Shown one piece after another: positions 1 through 6,483 of a stretch of 10,008 nt of DNA (positions are counted from its first letter, which is position 1; every line of letters starts with the position of its first letter). The notes beneath the pieces are model-generated. The model had not been told where the DNA came from and did not search any database. It was given only the letters and a program-made list of their open reading frames with translations. Origin of the DNA: CAWEEP01 sp963808125 (GTDB lineage: Bacteria > Chloroflexota > Dormibacteria > Aeolococcales > Aeolococcaceae); assembly GCA_963808125.1 (NCBI GenBank), contig CAWEEP010000040.1, forward strand, positions 1 to 10,008. The letters are read 5' to 3'. The translations under genes and the position numbers were made by a program.

Positions 1-2
1 GA

Positions 3-272
3 CAGCAGGGTGAGGAGACGGCTGCGGTCGCGGCGCGCTTCGGGGTTTCTGCGGCGACCGTCCGTCGACTTGAGGCACAACTCGACGGCGCATCCTCCGG
101 AGAGGTAGCAGCCCTGCGGGCTCGAGACGTGAACCTGGCGGCGCACGCCGTCATTGCGAGGCACGTGCCACCCCACGAACTCAATCCGCAACCATCCGTC
201 GAATTGCGCCGAGCCGCATTCGCGCGAGGGAGATTGACACCTTGCTCGCCGCACTCGGCTGGCGATCGCTAG
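3..272 (+). CDS. C-terminal part of an unidentified HTH-containing protein (5' end outside the window)
   Basis: An open frame enters from the left edge and ends at TAG 270-272, giving 89 visible residues. Near the start there is a short helix-turn-helix-like stretch (TAAVAARFGVSAATVRRLEA), which suggests DNA binding. The middle is Ala/Arg-rich and I do not recognise it. The frame reads convincingly to about base 210. The last 20 residues (GRLTPCSPHSAGDR at the end) look less protein-like, and the next frame becomes attractive at the same place. It may therefore be a gene end overlapping the next gene by 31 bases, or one coding region broken by a one-base shift. Its own function cannot be named. 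The position upstream of a ParB-like gene and a DNA methyltransferase suggests it belongs to the same block. Confidence 0.45.
   Translation, partial: QQGEETAAVAARFGVSAATVRRLEAQLDGASSGEVAALRARDVNLAAHAVIARHVPPHELNPQPSVELRRAAFARGRLTPCSPHSAGDR
226..232 (+). promoter_or_regulatory. Shine-Dalgarno sequence for the TTG start at 242
   Basis: GAGGGAG lies 9 bases before TTG 242, at a good spacing for ribosome binding. It is the main reason to take TTG 242 as a possible start of a separate gene rather than the continuation of the preceding frame. Confidence 0.4.
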
Positions 273-583
273 CCGAACTCGGTCCGACCTACCGTGAGCA
301 GCGGCTTGCGCTACTCGATTGGGCTTGTCGCACGCTGACCATCCTACCCCGGGCTGAGCCAAGGGAGCGGATTCGGCAGTTGGCTCTCGCATTGCCGCTC
401 CGGTTGCCGAGTGCCCCGGTCACCAGCCGCGCAACCGGCGCAGCGCGACGAAGCTCCACCACATCAGCGTCGATGACCTCGTCGTTAGCTCCGACGAAAT
501 GCTCGTGCGTTCCAGGGGCTCCAAGGTGTTCGAAGACCGCCTCCGAGCCTCGATCGACGACATGGGTCTCGCAGAGCCTCTGA
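242..583 (+). CDS. Unidentified small protein, possibly a fragment of a frame-broken gene
   Basis: The frame begins at TTG 242 behind a good ribosome binding site and ends at TGA 583, 113 codons. Only the first 55 or so residues look like real protein: they are helical, with alternating Leu and charged residues (for example YREQRLALLDWACRTLTILP). From about base 400 the translation becomes Ser/Thr/Pro-rich and resembles an out-of-frame reading, while frame 1 there encodes the first strand of the ParB fold. It overlaps the ParB-like gene by at least 85 bases, which is unusual. It may be a short independent gene or the middle part of one coding region interrupted twice by one-base shifts. No family was recognised. 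Confidence 0.35.
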   Translation: MLAALGWRSLAELGPTYREQRLALLDWACRTLTILPRAEPRERIRQLALALPLRLPSAPVTSRATGAARRSSTTSASMTSSLAPTKCSCVPGAPRCSKTASEPRSTTWVSQSL

Positions 584-1179
584 AGGTTGCACCCCTTCCC
601 TCCGGGAAGTATCTTATCGTCGACGGCATGATCAGGCTTCGCGCAATCCACACCCTCCGGGCAGCCGACCACACGCGATTCAGCACGATCCCTGTGTACG
701 TGGTCGACTTAACCGCCTCTTGTCGCTTCGAGTTGCGTTACCAAAACGACATCCATCAGGACCTACTGCCAAGTCAGCTCGCAACGCTCGTCGAGCACTT
801 GCACGCGACGGAGAACGTGCGCAAAGTCGACATCGCCCGCTATATCGGCGTATCGCCAGCTACGCTGCGCAACTATACGGGCCTTTGGCGCCTCATTCAG
901 CGCGGCGGGCTATTCGCGAGCATAGTCGCGCTGATGGATGAAGGAGTGATCTCCTCTTCTAACCCCTTTGCGTGGCTGCGCCTCACCGATGACGGACTTC
1001 GCGAGGCGCTCGAGAGGCGATTCACCGAACTCGGAACTGCCGAGGACGGGATCGAGACGCGCATCGCCCGCGCGCGCCGCGGAGATGTCGCACCCTACTC
1101 GCTGAAAGACGTTGAGATGGCGACCGGTTCGTTATCGGCACAGTTCTTCTGCGAGGCCGAGGATGTCAGCGAGAACTAG
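499..1179 (+). CDS. ParB/sulfiredoxin-fold DNA-binding protein
   Basis: This 226-residue product has the layout of the ParB/Spo0J N-terminal region. A mixed alpha/beta Srx-like domain carries VDGMIRLRAI (residues about 36-45, in the place of the DGxxR/GERR nucleotide-binding motif). Next comes NDIHQDLLPSQLATLVEHL (about 83-101, matching the ENxxRxDLxPxExA element), then a helix-turn-helix (VDIARYIGVSPATLRNYTGLW, about 110-130). The usual first strand of the fold (HHISVDDLVVSS) is encoded in the same frame upstream of ATG 499, at 448-492. The frame is open back to 358 but has no ATG, GTG or TTG there. ATG 499 is thus the first conventional start but probably gives an N-terminally short product. 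There is no ParA neighbour, so plasmid partition is less likely than a regulatory role or a role tied to the adjacent methyltransferase. A 26-base gap separates it from that gene. Confidence 0.65.
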   Translation: MLVRSRGSKVFEDRLRASIDDMGLAEPLKVAPLPSGKYLIVDGMIRLRAIHTLRAADHTRFSTIPVYVVDLTASCRFELRYQNDIHQDLLPSQLATLVEHLHATENVRKVDIARYIGVSPATLRNYTGLWRLIQRGGLFASIVALMDEGVISSSNPFAWLRLTDDGLREALERRFTELGTAEDGIETRIARARRGDVAPYSLKDVEMATGSLSAQFFCEAEDVSEN

Positions 1180-1205
1180 GAAGCGGGATCAGGGCCTTCG
1201 CCGAC

Positions 1206-2705
1206 ATGCGAGTGCTCTTAGAAGGACCCCGCCGCTCGAACCCGATGAAGCAATCGTCAATCTTGCGCGTTCTTGAAGAGATCCCCCGACCGTGTCCTGC
1301 GCCTAGCGGCCCGCTCCCTTGCGGCGTATCTGCTATAACTCAGGCCGCTCACGATTGGCTTGCCGACGCATTCTTTGACCAGTCCGAAGGCAACTCCATC
1401 GACGGCGGGACAACGAACCGCGGACCGCTTTGGCATGCGGTATCTCCCCGTTGGGGCCATTCGATGCATCCCATGTGCTCCTACCATGGAATGTTCCCGG
1501 CCAAGCTCGCCCACTACTTTGTTCAGCGCTACACGCATCCTGGAGATCTGGTCGTCGACCCTTTCAGCGGGCGAGGCACCACCACTCTTCAAGCCCGTGT
1601 AGAAGACCGTCGCAGCGTCAGCAACGACCTCAACCCTCTCGCCTACGTGCTGACTCGGGCAAAAGCAGCACCTCCAACCTGGGATGCCGTCGTCGAGACG
1701 GTCTGTGCTCTTGAGCGGAGATACACCCGTCGGGCGTATCGCGAGGTCGACGCTCCCGACGACATTCGAATGCTTTTCCACTCCAAGACGCTTAGTCAGC
1801 TGGTCTTCCTGCGCGAGCATCTGTTTAGGCGTCCGAAGAGTCGCTGGTCACGCGAGGAGTTCATGATTGCCGGTGCTGTCTCTGGTATCCTCCACGGAGC
1901 ACACCGACGTGATGGATCCTCGCAGTACCTGAGCATTAGCATGCCGAACACATTCAGCATGTCGCCAGCTTATGTCAGGCGGTACATCAACGCCAACGAT
2001 CTGAAGCAGCCCGAGCAAGACGTCTTTGATTGCCTCAGGGACAAACTGGCCCGGCTCTACCTGGATTCGATTCCGGGACCACCAGGTCAGGTCACGAATC
2101 AGGATGGTGCGGCGCTCCTCAATGGTGGCTCGATCCCGCGTGGCTCGGTCGATCTGGTGTTGACGTCGCCGCCCTATCTGCAAGTGGTCAACTATGGCAC
2201 CTCAAACTGGATTAGGTTATGGTGGCTCAACCTTGATGAAGTGTCGCGCGACGCTGGCATGGGTCGTCGGAAGCTTGATGCGAAGCTGGATCACGCCCAC
2301 AATTACAAGTCGTATGTCCAATTCATTGAGCGCACCCTTTGTGGAGTTCGGCGAGTCCTTGCGAGCACGGGCGTTGCGGTCGTGATCATTGGCGACGTTG
2401 CCAGCCCCGGGCGAGTGGCCATCCCACTGGCTCGTCAGGTCTGGCATGACGTTGGCGACCAGACGGGCCTCCACTTGCTCGACGTAGTTGAGGATCTTCT
2501 TCCGGTGCAAAACAAGGTGAGTCGGATTTGGGGGGACACGAAAGGAAGGGCCACAGAGCGCGACTGCGCATTGGTGTTGGTCCGGTCCGACGGCGCGCCT
2601 GGCACCGACAACCCACAGATCGAGTGGGACGAACCATATAGAGACGGCGGTCCCGATGCGGCCCATCTGTGGCTGCGCAAGGACGGGGATCTCCGCGGTA
2701 CGTGA
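1206..2705 (+). CDS. Site-specific DNA methyltransferase (N4-cytosine or N6-adenine, SPPY class)
   Basis: The predicted 499-residue enzyme transfers a methyl group from S-adenosylmethionine to an exocyclic amino group in DNA. FPAKLAHYFVQRY precedes the SAM-binding motif I, DPFSGRGTT, at residues 118-126. The catalytic motif IV, TSPPY, is at 320-324. The order motif I then motif IV is typical of many plasmid and phage amino-methyltransferases, and SPPY favours N4-cytosine without excluding N6-adenine. A C-terminal stretch (VSRIWGDTKGRATERDCALVLV) resembles the ending of DNA-methylase proteins. About 190 residues between the motifs could hold target recognition. ATG 1206 was chosen as the first start; AGGG lies about 11 bases before it. 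ATG 1245 is an alternative with no better ribosome site. No restriction endonuclease is next to it in this window, so it could be an orphan methylase or one that works with the ParB-like protein. Third codon positions are mixed, unlike the downstream genes. Confidence 0.85.
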   Translation: MRVLLEGPRRSNPMKQSSILRVLEEIPRPCPAPSGPLPCGVSAITQAAHDWLADAFFDQSEGNSIDGGTTNRGPLWHAVSPRWGHSMHPMCSYHGMFPAKLAHYFVQRYTHPGDLVVDPFSGRGTTTLQARVEDRRSVSNDLNPLAYVLTRAKAAPPTWDAVVETVCALERRYTRRAYREVDAPDDIRMLFHSKTLSQLVFLREHLFRRPKSRWSREEFMIAGAVSGILHGAHRRDGSSQYLSISMPNTFSMSPAYVRRYINANDLKQPEQDVFDCLRDKLARLYLDSIPGPPGQVTNQDGAALLNGGSIPRGSVDLVLTSPPYLQVVNYGTSNWIRLWWLNLDEVSRDAGMGRRKLDAKLDHAHNYKSYVQFIERTLCGVRRVLASTGVAVVIIGDVASPGRVAIPLARQVWHDVGDQTGLHLLDVVEDLLPVQNKVSRIWGDTKGRATERDCALVLVRSDGAPGTDNPQIEWDEPYRDGGPDAAHLWLRKDGDLRGT

Positions 2706-2785
2706 TCGATATCGTCGCCCGCACTGTCCGGGTGTCGGTGGACAGCGCGGCGATCATCGATCGGCTCCCGCCACTCGGGATCTGA
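2702..2785 (+). CDS. Possible 27-residue ORF coupled to the methyltransferase stop
   Basis: GTG 2702 overlaps the methyltransferase stop as GTGA, the classic arrangement for translational coupling. The reading frame ends at TGA 2783-2785. The peptide (start VIDIVARTVRVSVDSAA) has protein-like composition, but at 27 residues it is too short for a known fold. It may be the beginning of a former third gene of the methyltransferase operon, cut off where the next, more GC-rich segment was joined. No family can be named. It may equally be a chance frame. Confidence 0.25.
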   Translation: MIDIVARTVRVSVDSAAIIDRLPPLGI

Positions 2786-2959
2786 GGCGCCCTCTGTTGG
2801 CCATCGGGGACCGTCTTCGTAGGAGTGAGTTTGACCGTTGGCCACTGGCACACGGCCTGCCCACGAAAGTGCTTGACAGCGGGTCTTCATCGGGGGTGCG
2901 CGCGGGCAGGGGCCGACGCCGACTCTCGGGGTAGGTCGTCTGCCAAACTCCCCACCTGC

Positions 2960-5419
2960 ATGGCCGACCTGACTCTCCAGAACCTGGTGGCCACGCGCCT
3001 CGCCGAGACGCCACCCAATGTCGACGGCGCGGCGGACCTCGTCCTCGGCGCCTTCCAGGGCGCGGAGGCCCTCCAGGCCATCCTGGACGGCCAGGAAGCG
3101 GCCCCCGCCCCGACCCCGGACGCCACCCAGGCCCCCACGGCCACCTACCTCGCCTCCATTGAGGTAGAGGGCTTCCGGGGCATCGGCCCCCCGGTGACGT
3201 TGACCCTGGAGGCCTCCCCGGGCCTGACCTTGGTGGTCGGGCGCAACGGCTCGGGCAAGTCCTCCCTTGCCGAGGCCCTCGAGATGCTGCTCACGGGATC
3301 GAACCGGCGATGGACCGAACGCGCCAAGGTCTGGCAGGACGGCTGGCGCAACCTCCACCACGGACCACCCCGCATCACCGGCAGGTTCCGGCCCGACGGC
3401 GGGCGCGCCACTATGACCATCGAGCGCCGCTGGGCGGACGAAGCCGACGTCGCCGTCTCCGCCCTCACCATCGACGGCAAGCGCCGCGACCTGGAAGGGA
3501 ACGGCTGGAGCCGTGCCCTGGAGAGCTGGCCACCCCTGCTCTCCCACAACGAGCTGGGCCGGATCCTGGAGGGGCGCCCGTCCGAGCTGTACGACGCCCT
3601 GGCGAAGATCCTCGGTCTCGGCGAGATCGCGGCAGCCGAGACCCTGCTCCGCGAGACCCGGCTCGACGCCGAGCGCCAGATCCGAGACCAGGAGGCACAG
3701 GCCGCGAAGCTTCTGGCGCAGCTCGACGACCTGGACGACGAGCGTGCCCGCAGCGTCGCCGAGGCACTCCGTCAGAAACCCTGGGACCTCCCGGCGGTGG
3801 AACGCGCTCTCTCGACCAACCCGATCGCGGTCGAGGAGCGGAGCGCCCTGACCCGTCTGCGGGAGCTGAGCACCCTCGCCGTCGTACCCCGCGAGCGGGT
3901 GGACGCCGCGGTGGGCGAGCTCCGCGACGTGGGCCACGACCTGGAGCGGTTGCGGGGCAGCGACGCCGCGCTCGCCCGCGACACGGCGGCCCTGCTCCGA
4001 CAGGCGCTCCACGTGCACGGGGCCGGACACGAAGGAACCGACTGTCCCGTGTGCGGCACGTCCGGTGTCATCACGTACCAATGGAAGCTCCAGGCCAACA
4101 CGCGCATCCAGGAGCTGGAGGCGCAGGCCACCTCGGTCGAGGCCGTCCATCAGCGCGCTCAGAAGCTTCTGCGGGAGGCTCGCCAGCTGGTGTCTACGCC
4201 GCCACCCGTGCTGCGCGAGGCCGCCGAGGTCGGCGTCAACGCCGACCAGCCGCTCATCTGCTGGGCCGCCTGGGGCGCGGCCCCCGAGGGCGACGACGTG
4301 GTCCAGATGGCCGCCCACCTCGAGGGTGCCGCGGAACCCCTCATCGCGTCCGTCGCCGCCGTCCGGGCTGCGGCACAAGCAGAGCTGGAGCGACGTGAGG
4401 ACCGCTGGCGCCCCGCTGGACACGCGCTGGCGGCGTGGCTTCCCGGCGCTCAAGAGGCCGAGGCGCAGAGGGCTCGGCTTCCCCGCCTGAAGGCGGCGGA
4501 GACGTGGCTCAAGGGGGCGCACGAGCAGCTGCGCGAGCAGCGCTTCGCCCCCATCGCCGATCAGGTCCAGGCCCACTGGCAGGATCTGCGCCAGAGCAGC
4601 AGCGTGGAGCTCGGCCAGCTCCACCTCGAGGGCACAGGCTCCTCTACCCACCGCCGCCTCACCCTCGACGTCTCCATCGACGGCGAGCCGGGCAGCGCCC
4701 TGGGGGTCATGAGCCAGGGGGAGCTCAACTGCCTTGCGCTGAGCCTCTTCCTCCCCCGTGCCCGGATGGCGGAATCCCCCTTCCGCTTCATCGTCATCGA
4801 CGACCCCGTGCAGGCCATGGACCCGGTCAAGGTGGAGGGCCTCGCCCGAGTCCTGGGGAACGTCGCCCAAGACCGCCAGGTGGTCGTCCTGACCCACGAC
4901 GACCGGCTGCCGGAGGCGGTCCGGCGTCTCGAGATGGAGGCGACCATCATCGAGGTGACCCGGCGTGAGCAGTCCGTGGTCGAGCTCCGGACCGCGCTCG
5001 ACCCCGTGAGCCGATACATCGAAGACGCCCGGGCGGTAGCGCTGAGCAAGAATCTTCCGCCGGAGACGCACCGCGTCGTCCCCGGCTTCTGCCGATATGC
5101 GCTGGAGGCCGCCGCCCGGGAGGTAGTGACCCACCGCCTTGCTCATGAGGGCAAGCCCTACGACGAGATCGAGGCCGCCTGGGACCAGGCCACAACCCTC
5201 CTGATGCGGCTGGCACTGGCCTTCTTCGGGGATGAGACCCGGGCCGGGGACGTGATGACCTACCTCAACCGGCAGCAGGGGTCCTGGGCCGGCGACGCCG
5301 TCGCCATCTGCAACAAGGGGGCCCACGAGGCCGTCGACCGCGAGCAGCAGATGACCACCATCCGCAACGTTGAGCAGCTCGCCGCCAGGATGCGGGAGGG
5401 TGCCGTTGGCCACCGCTGA
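2960..5419 (+). CDS. Rad50/RecF/RloC-like AAA ATPase with helical HEPN-like C-terminus
   Basis: This 819-residue SMC-type ATPase has Walker A GRNGSGKS at 94-101 after IEVEGFRGIG, the usual opening strand of RecF-like ATPases. A long helical, partly coiled-coil middle contains CPVC (C362/C365), which resembles a zinc-hook or zinc-finger apex. The ABC signature MSQGE is at 584-588, Walker B FIVIDDPVQAMD has D614/D615, and the switch histidine is H646 (VVVLTHDD). DDP rather than DEP is characteristic of RloC/AAA_13-type ATPases. After the ATPase comes about 150 residues of helix with GFCRYALE (R712, E716) and CNKGAHE (N785-H789), reminiscent of HEPN-type ends of RloC/PrrC-like proteins; that comparison is inference. 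ATG 2960 was chosen because the frame upstream, open to GTG 2825, is Cys/His-rich with no G/C third-position bias. No Shine-Dalgarno is visible. It overlaps the next gene by 14 bases, so the two are probably made together. A role in sensing foreign DNA is likely but unproven. Confidence 0.85.
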   Translation: MADLTLQNLVATRLAETPPNVDGAADLVLGAFQGAEALQAILDGQEAAPAPTPDATQAPTATYLASIEVEGFRGIGPPVTLTLEASPGLTLVVGRNGSGKSSLAEALEMLLTGSNRRWTERAKVWQDGWRNLHHGPPRITGRFRPDGGRATMTIERRWADEADVAVSALTIDGKRRDLEGNGWSRALESWPPLLSHNELGRILEGRPSELYDALAKILGLGEIAAAETLLRETRLDAERQIRDQEAQAAKLLAQLDDLDDERARSVAEALRQKPWDLPAVERALSTNPIAVEERSALTRLRELSTLAVVPRERVDAAVGELRDVGHDLERLRGSDAALARDTAALLRQALHVHGAGHEGTDCPVCGTSGVITYQWKLQANTRIQELEAQATSVEAVHQRAQKLLREARQLVSTPPPVLREAAEVGVNADQPLICWAAWGAAPEGDDVVQMAAHLEGAAEPLIASVAAVRAAAQAELERREDRWRPAGHALAAWLPGAQEAEAQRARLPRLKAAETWLKGAHEQLREQRFAPIADQVQAHWQDLRQSSSVELGQLHLEGTGSSTHRRLTLDVSIDGEPGSALGVMSQGELNCLALSLFLPRARMAESPFRFIVIDDPVQAMDPVKVEGLARVLGNVAQDRQVVVLTHDDRLPEAVRRLEMEATIIEVTRREQSVVELRTALDPVSRYIEDARAVALSKNLPPETHRVVPGFCRYALEAAAREVVTHRLAHEGKPYDEIEAAWDQATTLLMRLALAFFGDETRAGDVMTYLNRQQGSWAGDAVAICNKGAHEAVDREQQMTTIRNVEQLAARMREGAVGHR
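5394..5400 (+). promoter_or_regulatory. Shine-Dalgarno GGGAGGG inside the ATPase gene end
   Basis: GGGAGGG lies 5 bases before TTG 5406 and inside the last codons of the ATPase gene. It supports TTG 5406 as the start of the following gene over GTG 5400, which overlaps it, and over the upstream ATG 5370. GTG 5400 remains possible, with AGGA 5387-5390 nine bases before it. Confidence 0.45.
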
Positions 5420-5798
5420 GGCCGACGCCCACTCCCTGGTCTCGGCGGCTCGGGACCTCATCCACATCGACGACCCCCAGACGGCTGGACTCTGGCCGCG
5501 CGCCGCCGCCCTCCTCGGCCGCCAGGCCATCGAGGCCGCCATGGCCGACCTCTGGCAGCTCAGCGCCCCCGGCCTGGAGGACACCTCCGCCAAGTGCCAG
5601 CTCCTCTGCCTCTCCCACTTCCTCGGCGATCCGAACCTCGCTGGCCGCGTCCACGCGACTTGGCACGGCCTCACCCGCTCCTGCCACATCCAGGTCTACG
5701 AGCTCGCCCCCACCGCGGCCGAGCTCGAGGGCTGGCTGGAGACGGTGTGGGATCTCGCGGAGGTGATTGCGGTGATTCGGGGTCGGACGGGCGCTTAG
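5406..5798 (+). CDS. Small helical HEPN-like protein paired with the ATPase
   Basis: This 130-residue all-helical protein starts inside the end of the ATPase gene (14-base overlap). Two helices stand out: LLGRQAIEAAMADLW (36-50, including R39) and LTRSCHIQVYELAPTAAELEGWL (89-111, including R91 and H94). A conserved Arg/His near the start of the last helices followed by YELAPT is the pattern of small HEPN-superfamily proteins, some of which are RNases or nucleotidyltransferase partners. The R-x-x-H spacing here is shorter than the textbook R-x4-6-H, so catalytic activity cannot be claimed. There is no signal peptide and no membrane segment, so it should be cytoplasmic. The tight coupling implies fixed stoichiometry with the ATPase, either as the effector it controls or as its neutraliser. 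I do not recognise a named family, and the functional reading is inference. Confidence 0.75.
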   Translation: MATAEADAHSLVSAARDLIHIDDPQTAGLWPRAAALLGRQAIEAAMADLWQLSAPGLEDTSAKCQLLCLSHFLGDPNLAGRVHATWHGLTRSCHIQVYELAPTAAELEGWLETVWDLAEVIAVIRGRTGA

Positions 5799-5881
5799 GT
5801 GGCCCAGTGCTCGGGTCCGTGTCAGCAGGGCAAAGTAAGCTAGGCGATCACCTATAGCCCTGACAATTCACACCTCGGGAA

Positions 5882-5908
5882 AGTGCCGGCTTCGGCGGCG
5901 TCGGCACT
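5882..5908 (+). terminator. Stem-loop after the ATPase/HEPN-like unit
   Basis: AGTGCCG (5882-5888) pairs perfectly with CGGCACT (5902-5908) around a 13-base GC-rich loop. It sits 83 bases after the stop of the small protein and 62 before the next gene. There is no T-run after it, as is common in GC-rich actinobacterial terminators, so function is uncertain. Confidence 0.4.
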
Positions 5909-5958
5909 CTCTCGCCCCTCCTCAAGTCTCCCGGCCCCAGGCGTTACGCGCGTCGGCC

Positions 5959-5964
5959 TAACCT
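5959..5964 (+). promoter_or_regulatory. TANNNT -10 box for a leaderless transcript
   Basis: TAACCT ends six bases before GTG 5971. In actinobacteria a TANNNT box at this distance typically places the transcription start on the start codon itself, giving an mRNA without a leader. No good -35 box and no Shine-Dalgarno are seen, which fits a leaderless start. Confidence 0.4.
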
Positions 5965-5970
5965 TGACGG

Positions 5971-6483
5971 GTGGCAGACGAGGACTGGCCTGAATCCATC
6001 AGAGAGCCGGAAACGGTCGCGCTGCTCTTCGACCTGGCAAGGGATCGCGTGTCCCAGGTCATCGGTCAGGTGCAGTCGCTGCAAGGCCGGGGAACACAGG
6101 CCTTCGCCGCGGCGACCGTACTCATCGGGTTCGCAACGCTGGCCTCCCCGGTGACCGGGCAACACTCCTCGGATGTGGTGCCGCACCTCCTCATCGGAGG
6201 GGGCGTGGCCTACGCGCTCGCGGCCCTCGCCTCGTTAGTGCTCCTGTTGCCAGCGAAACACTGGGGCCTGCCGGACCCCCAGCAGCTGTGGGCGACCTAC
6301 GCGAAGGAGCCTTCCATCGACGTGAAGAACTCCCTGTTTGCTGCCATGGTGCGTGACTGGGAGAAGAACTCGCAGGTGCTGACCAGGGCGAAGTGGGCCG
6401 CGCTCTGCGCCGTCGTCTTCGTCGCCGCCGAGGGCGGATTCGTCGCCGCCGCGATCATCCGCGCCCGCTGGGGAGGAGGGTGA
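5971..6483 (+). CDS. Three-helix membrane protein of SLATT/Pycsar-effector-like topology
   Basis: This 170-residue protein starts at GTG 5971, chosen because a TAACCT box sits six bases before it. An amphipathic N-terminal helix (about 15-40) is followed by membrane segments at about 43-60, 71-93 and 142-163. Between the second and third there is a 48-residue soluble loop ending WEKNSQVLTRAKWAAL (N133, K141). An N..L..K pattern just before the last helix, with two helices close together before a soluble loop, is the topology of SLATT and PycTM-type effector membrane proteins. Sequence similarity to these could not be tested. No nucleotide cyclase or CD-NTase lies in this window. Its role is unknown; a membrane-damaging or membrane-sensing effector is one possibility. 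It has its own apparent promoter, so it may be separate from the ATPase unit. Confidence 0.7.
   Translation: MADEDWPESIREPETVALLFDLARDRVSQVIGQVQSLQGRGTQAFAAATVLIGFATLASPVTGQHSSDVVPHLLIGGGVAYALAALASLVLLLPAKHWGLPDPQQLWATYAKEPSIDVKNSLFAAMVRDWEKNSQVLTRAKWAALCAVVFVAAEGGFVAAAIIRARWGGG

Noticed and set aside
1163..1276. 37-residue frame MSARTRKRDQGLRRHAS between the ParB-like and methyltransferase genes
   Set aside because: It is a short basic frame overlapping both neighbours, with no ribosome binding site and no evidence beyond an ATG.
2825..2959. N-terminal extension of the ATPase to GTG 2825
   Set aside because: The 45 extra codons are Cys/His/Arg-rich with no G/C third-position bias. The bias begins at ATG 2960.
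2435..5689. Very long open frame on the minus strand (1084 codons)
   Set aside because: It lies opposite the ATPase gene, whose strong G/C third positions suppress stop codons in the complementary frame. The product is Gly/Val/Leu-rich with no domain, while the plus strand shows all ATPase motifs in order.
5799..5970. Search for a tRNA or attachment site between the small HEPN-like gene and the membrane protein
   Set aside because: No cloverleaf-like pairing or direct repeat was found. Only the 5882-5908 stem-loop stands out.
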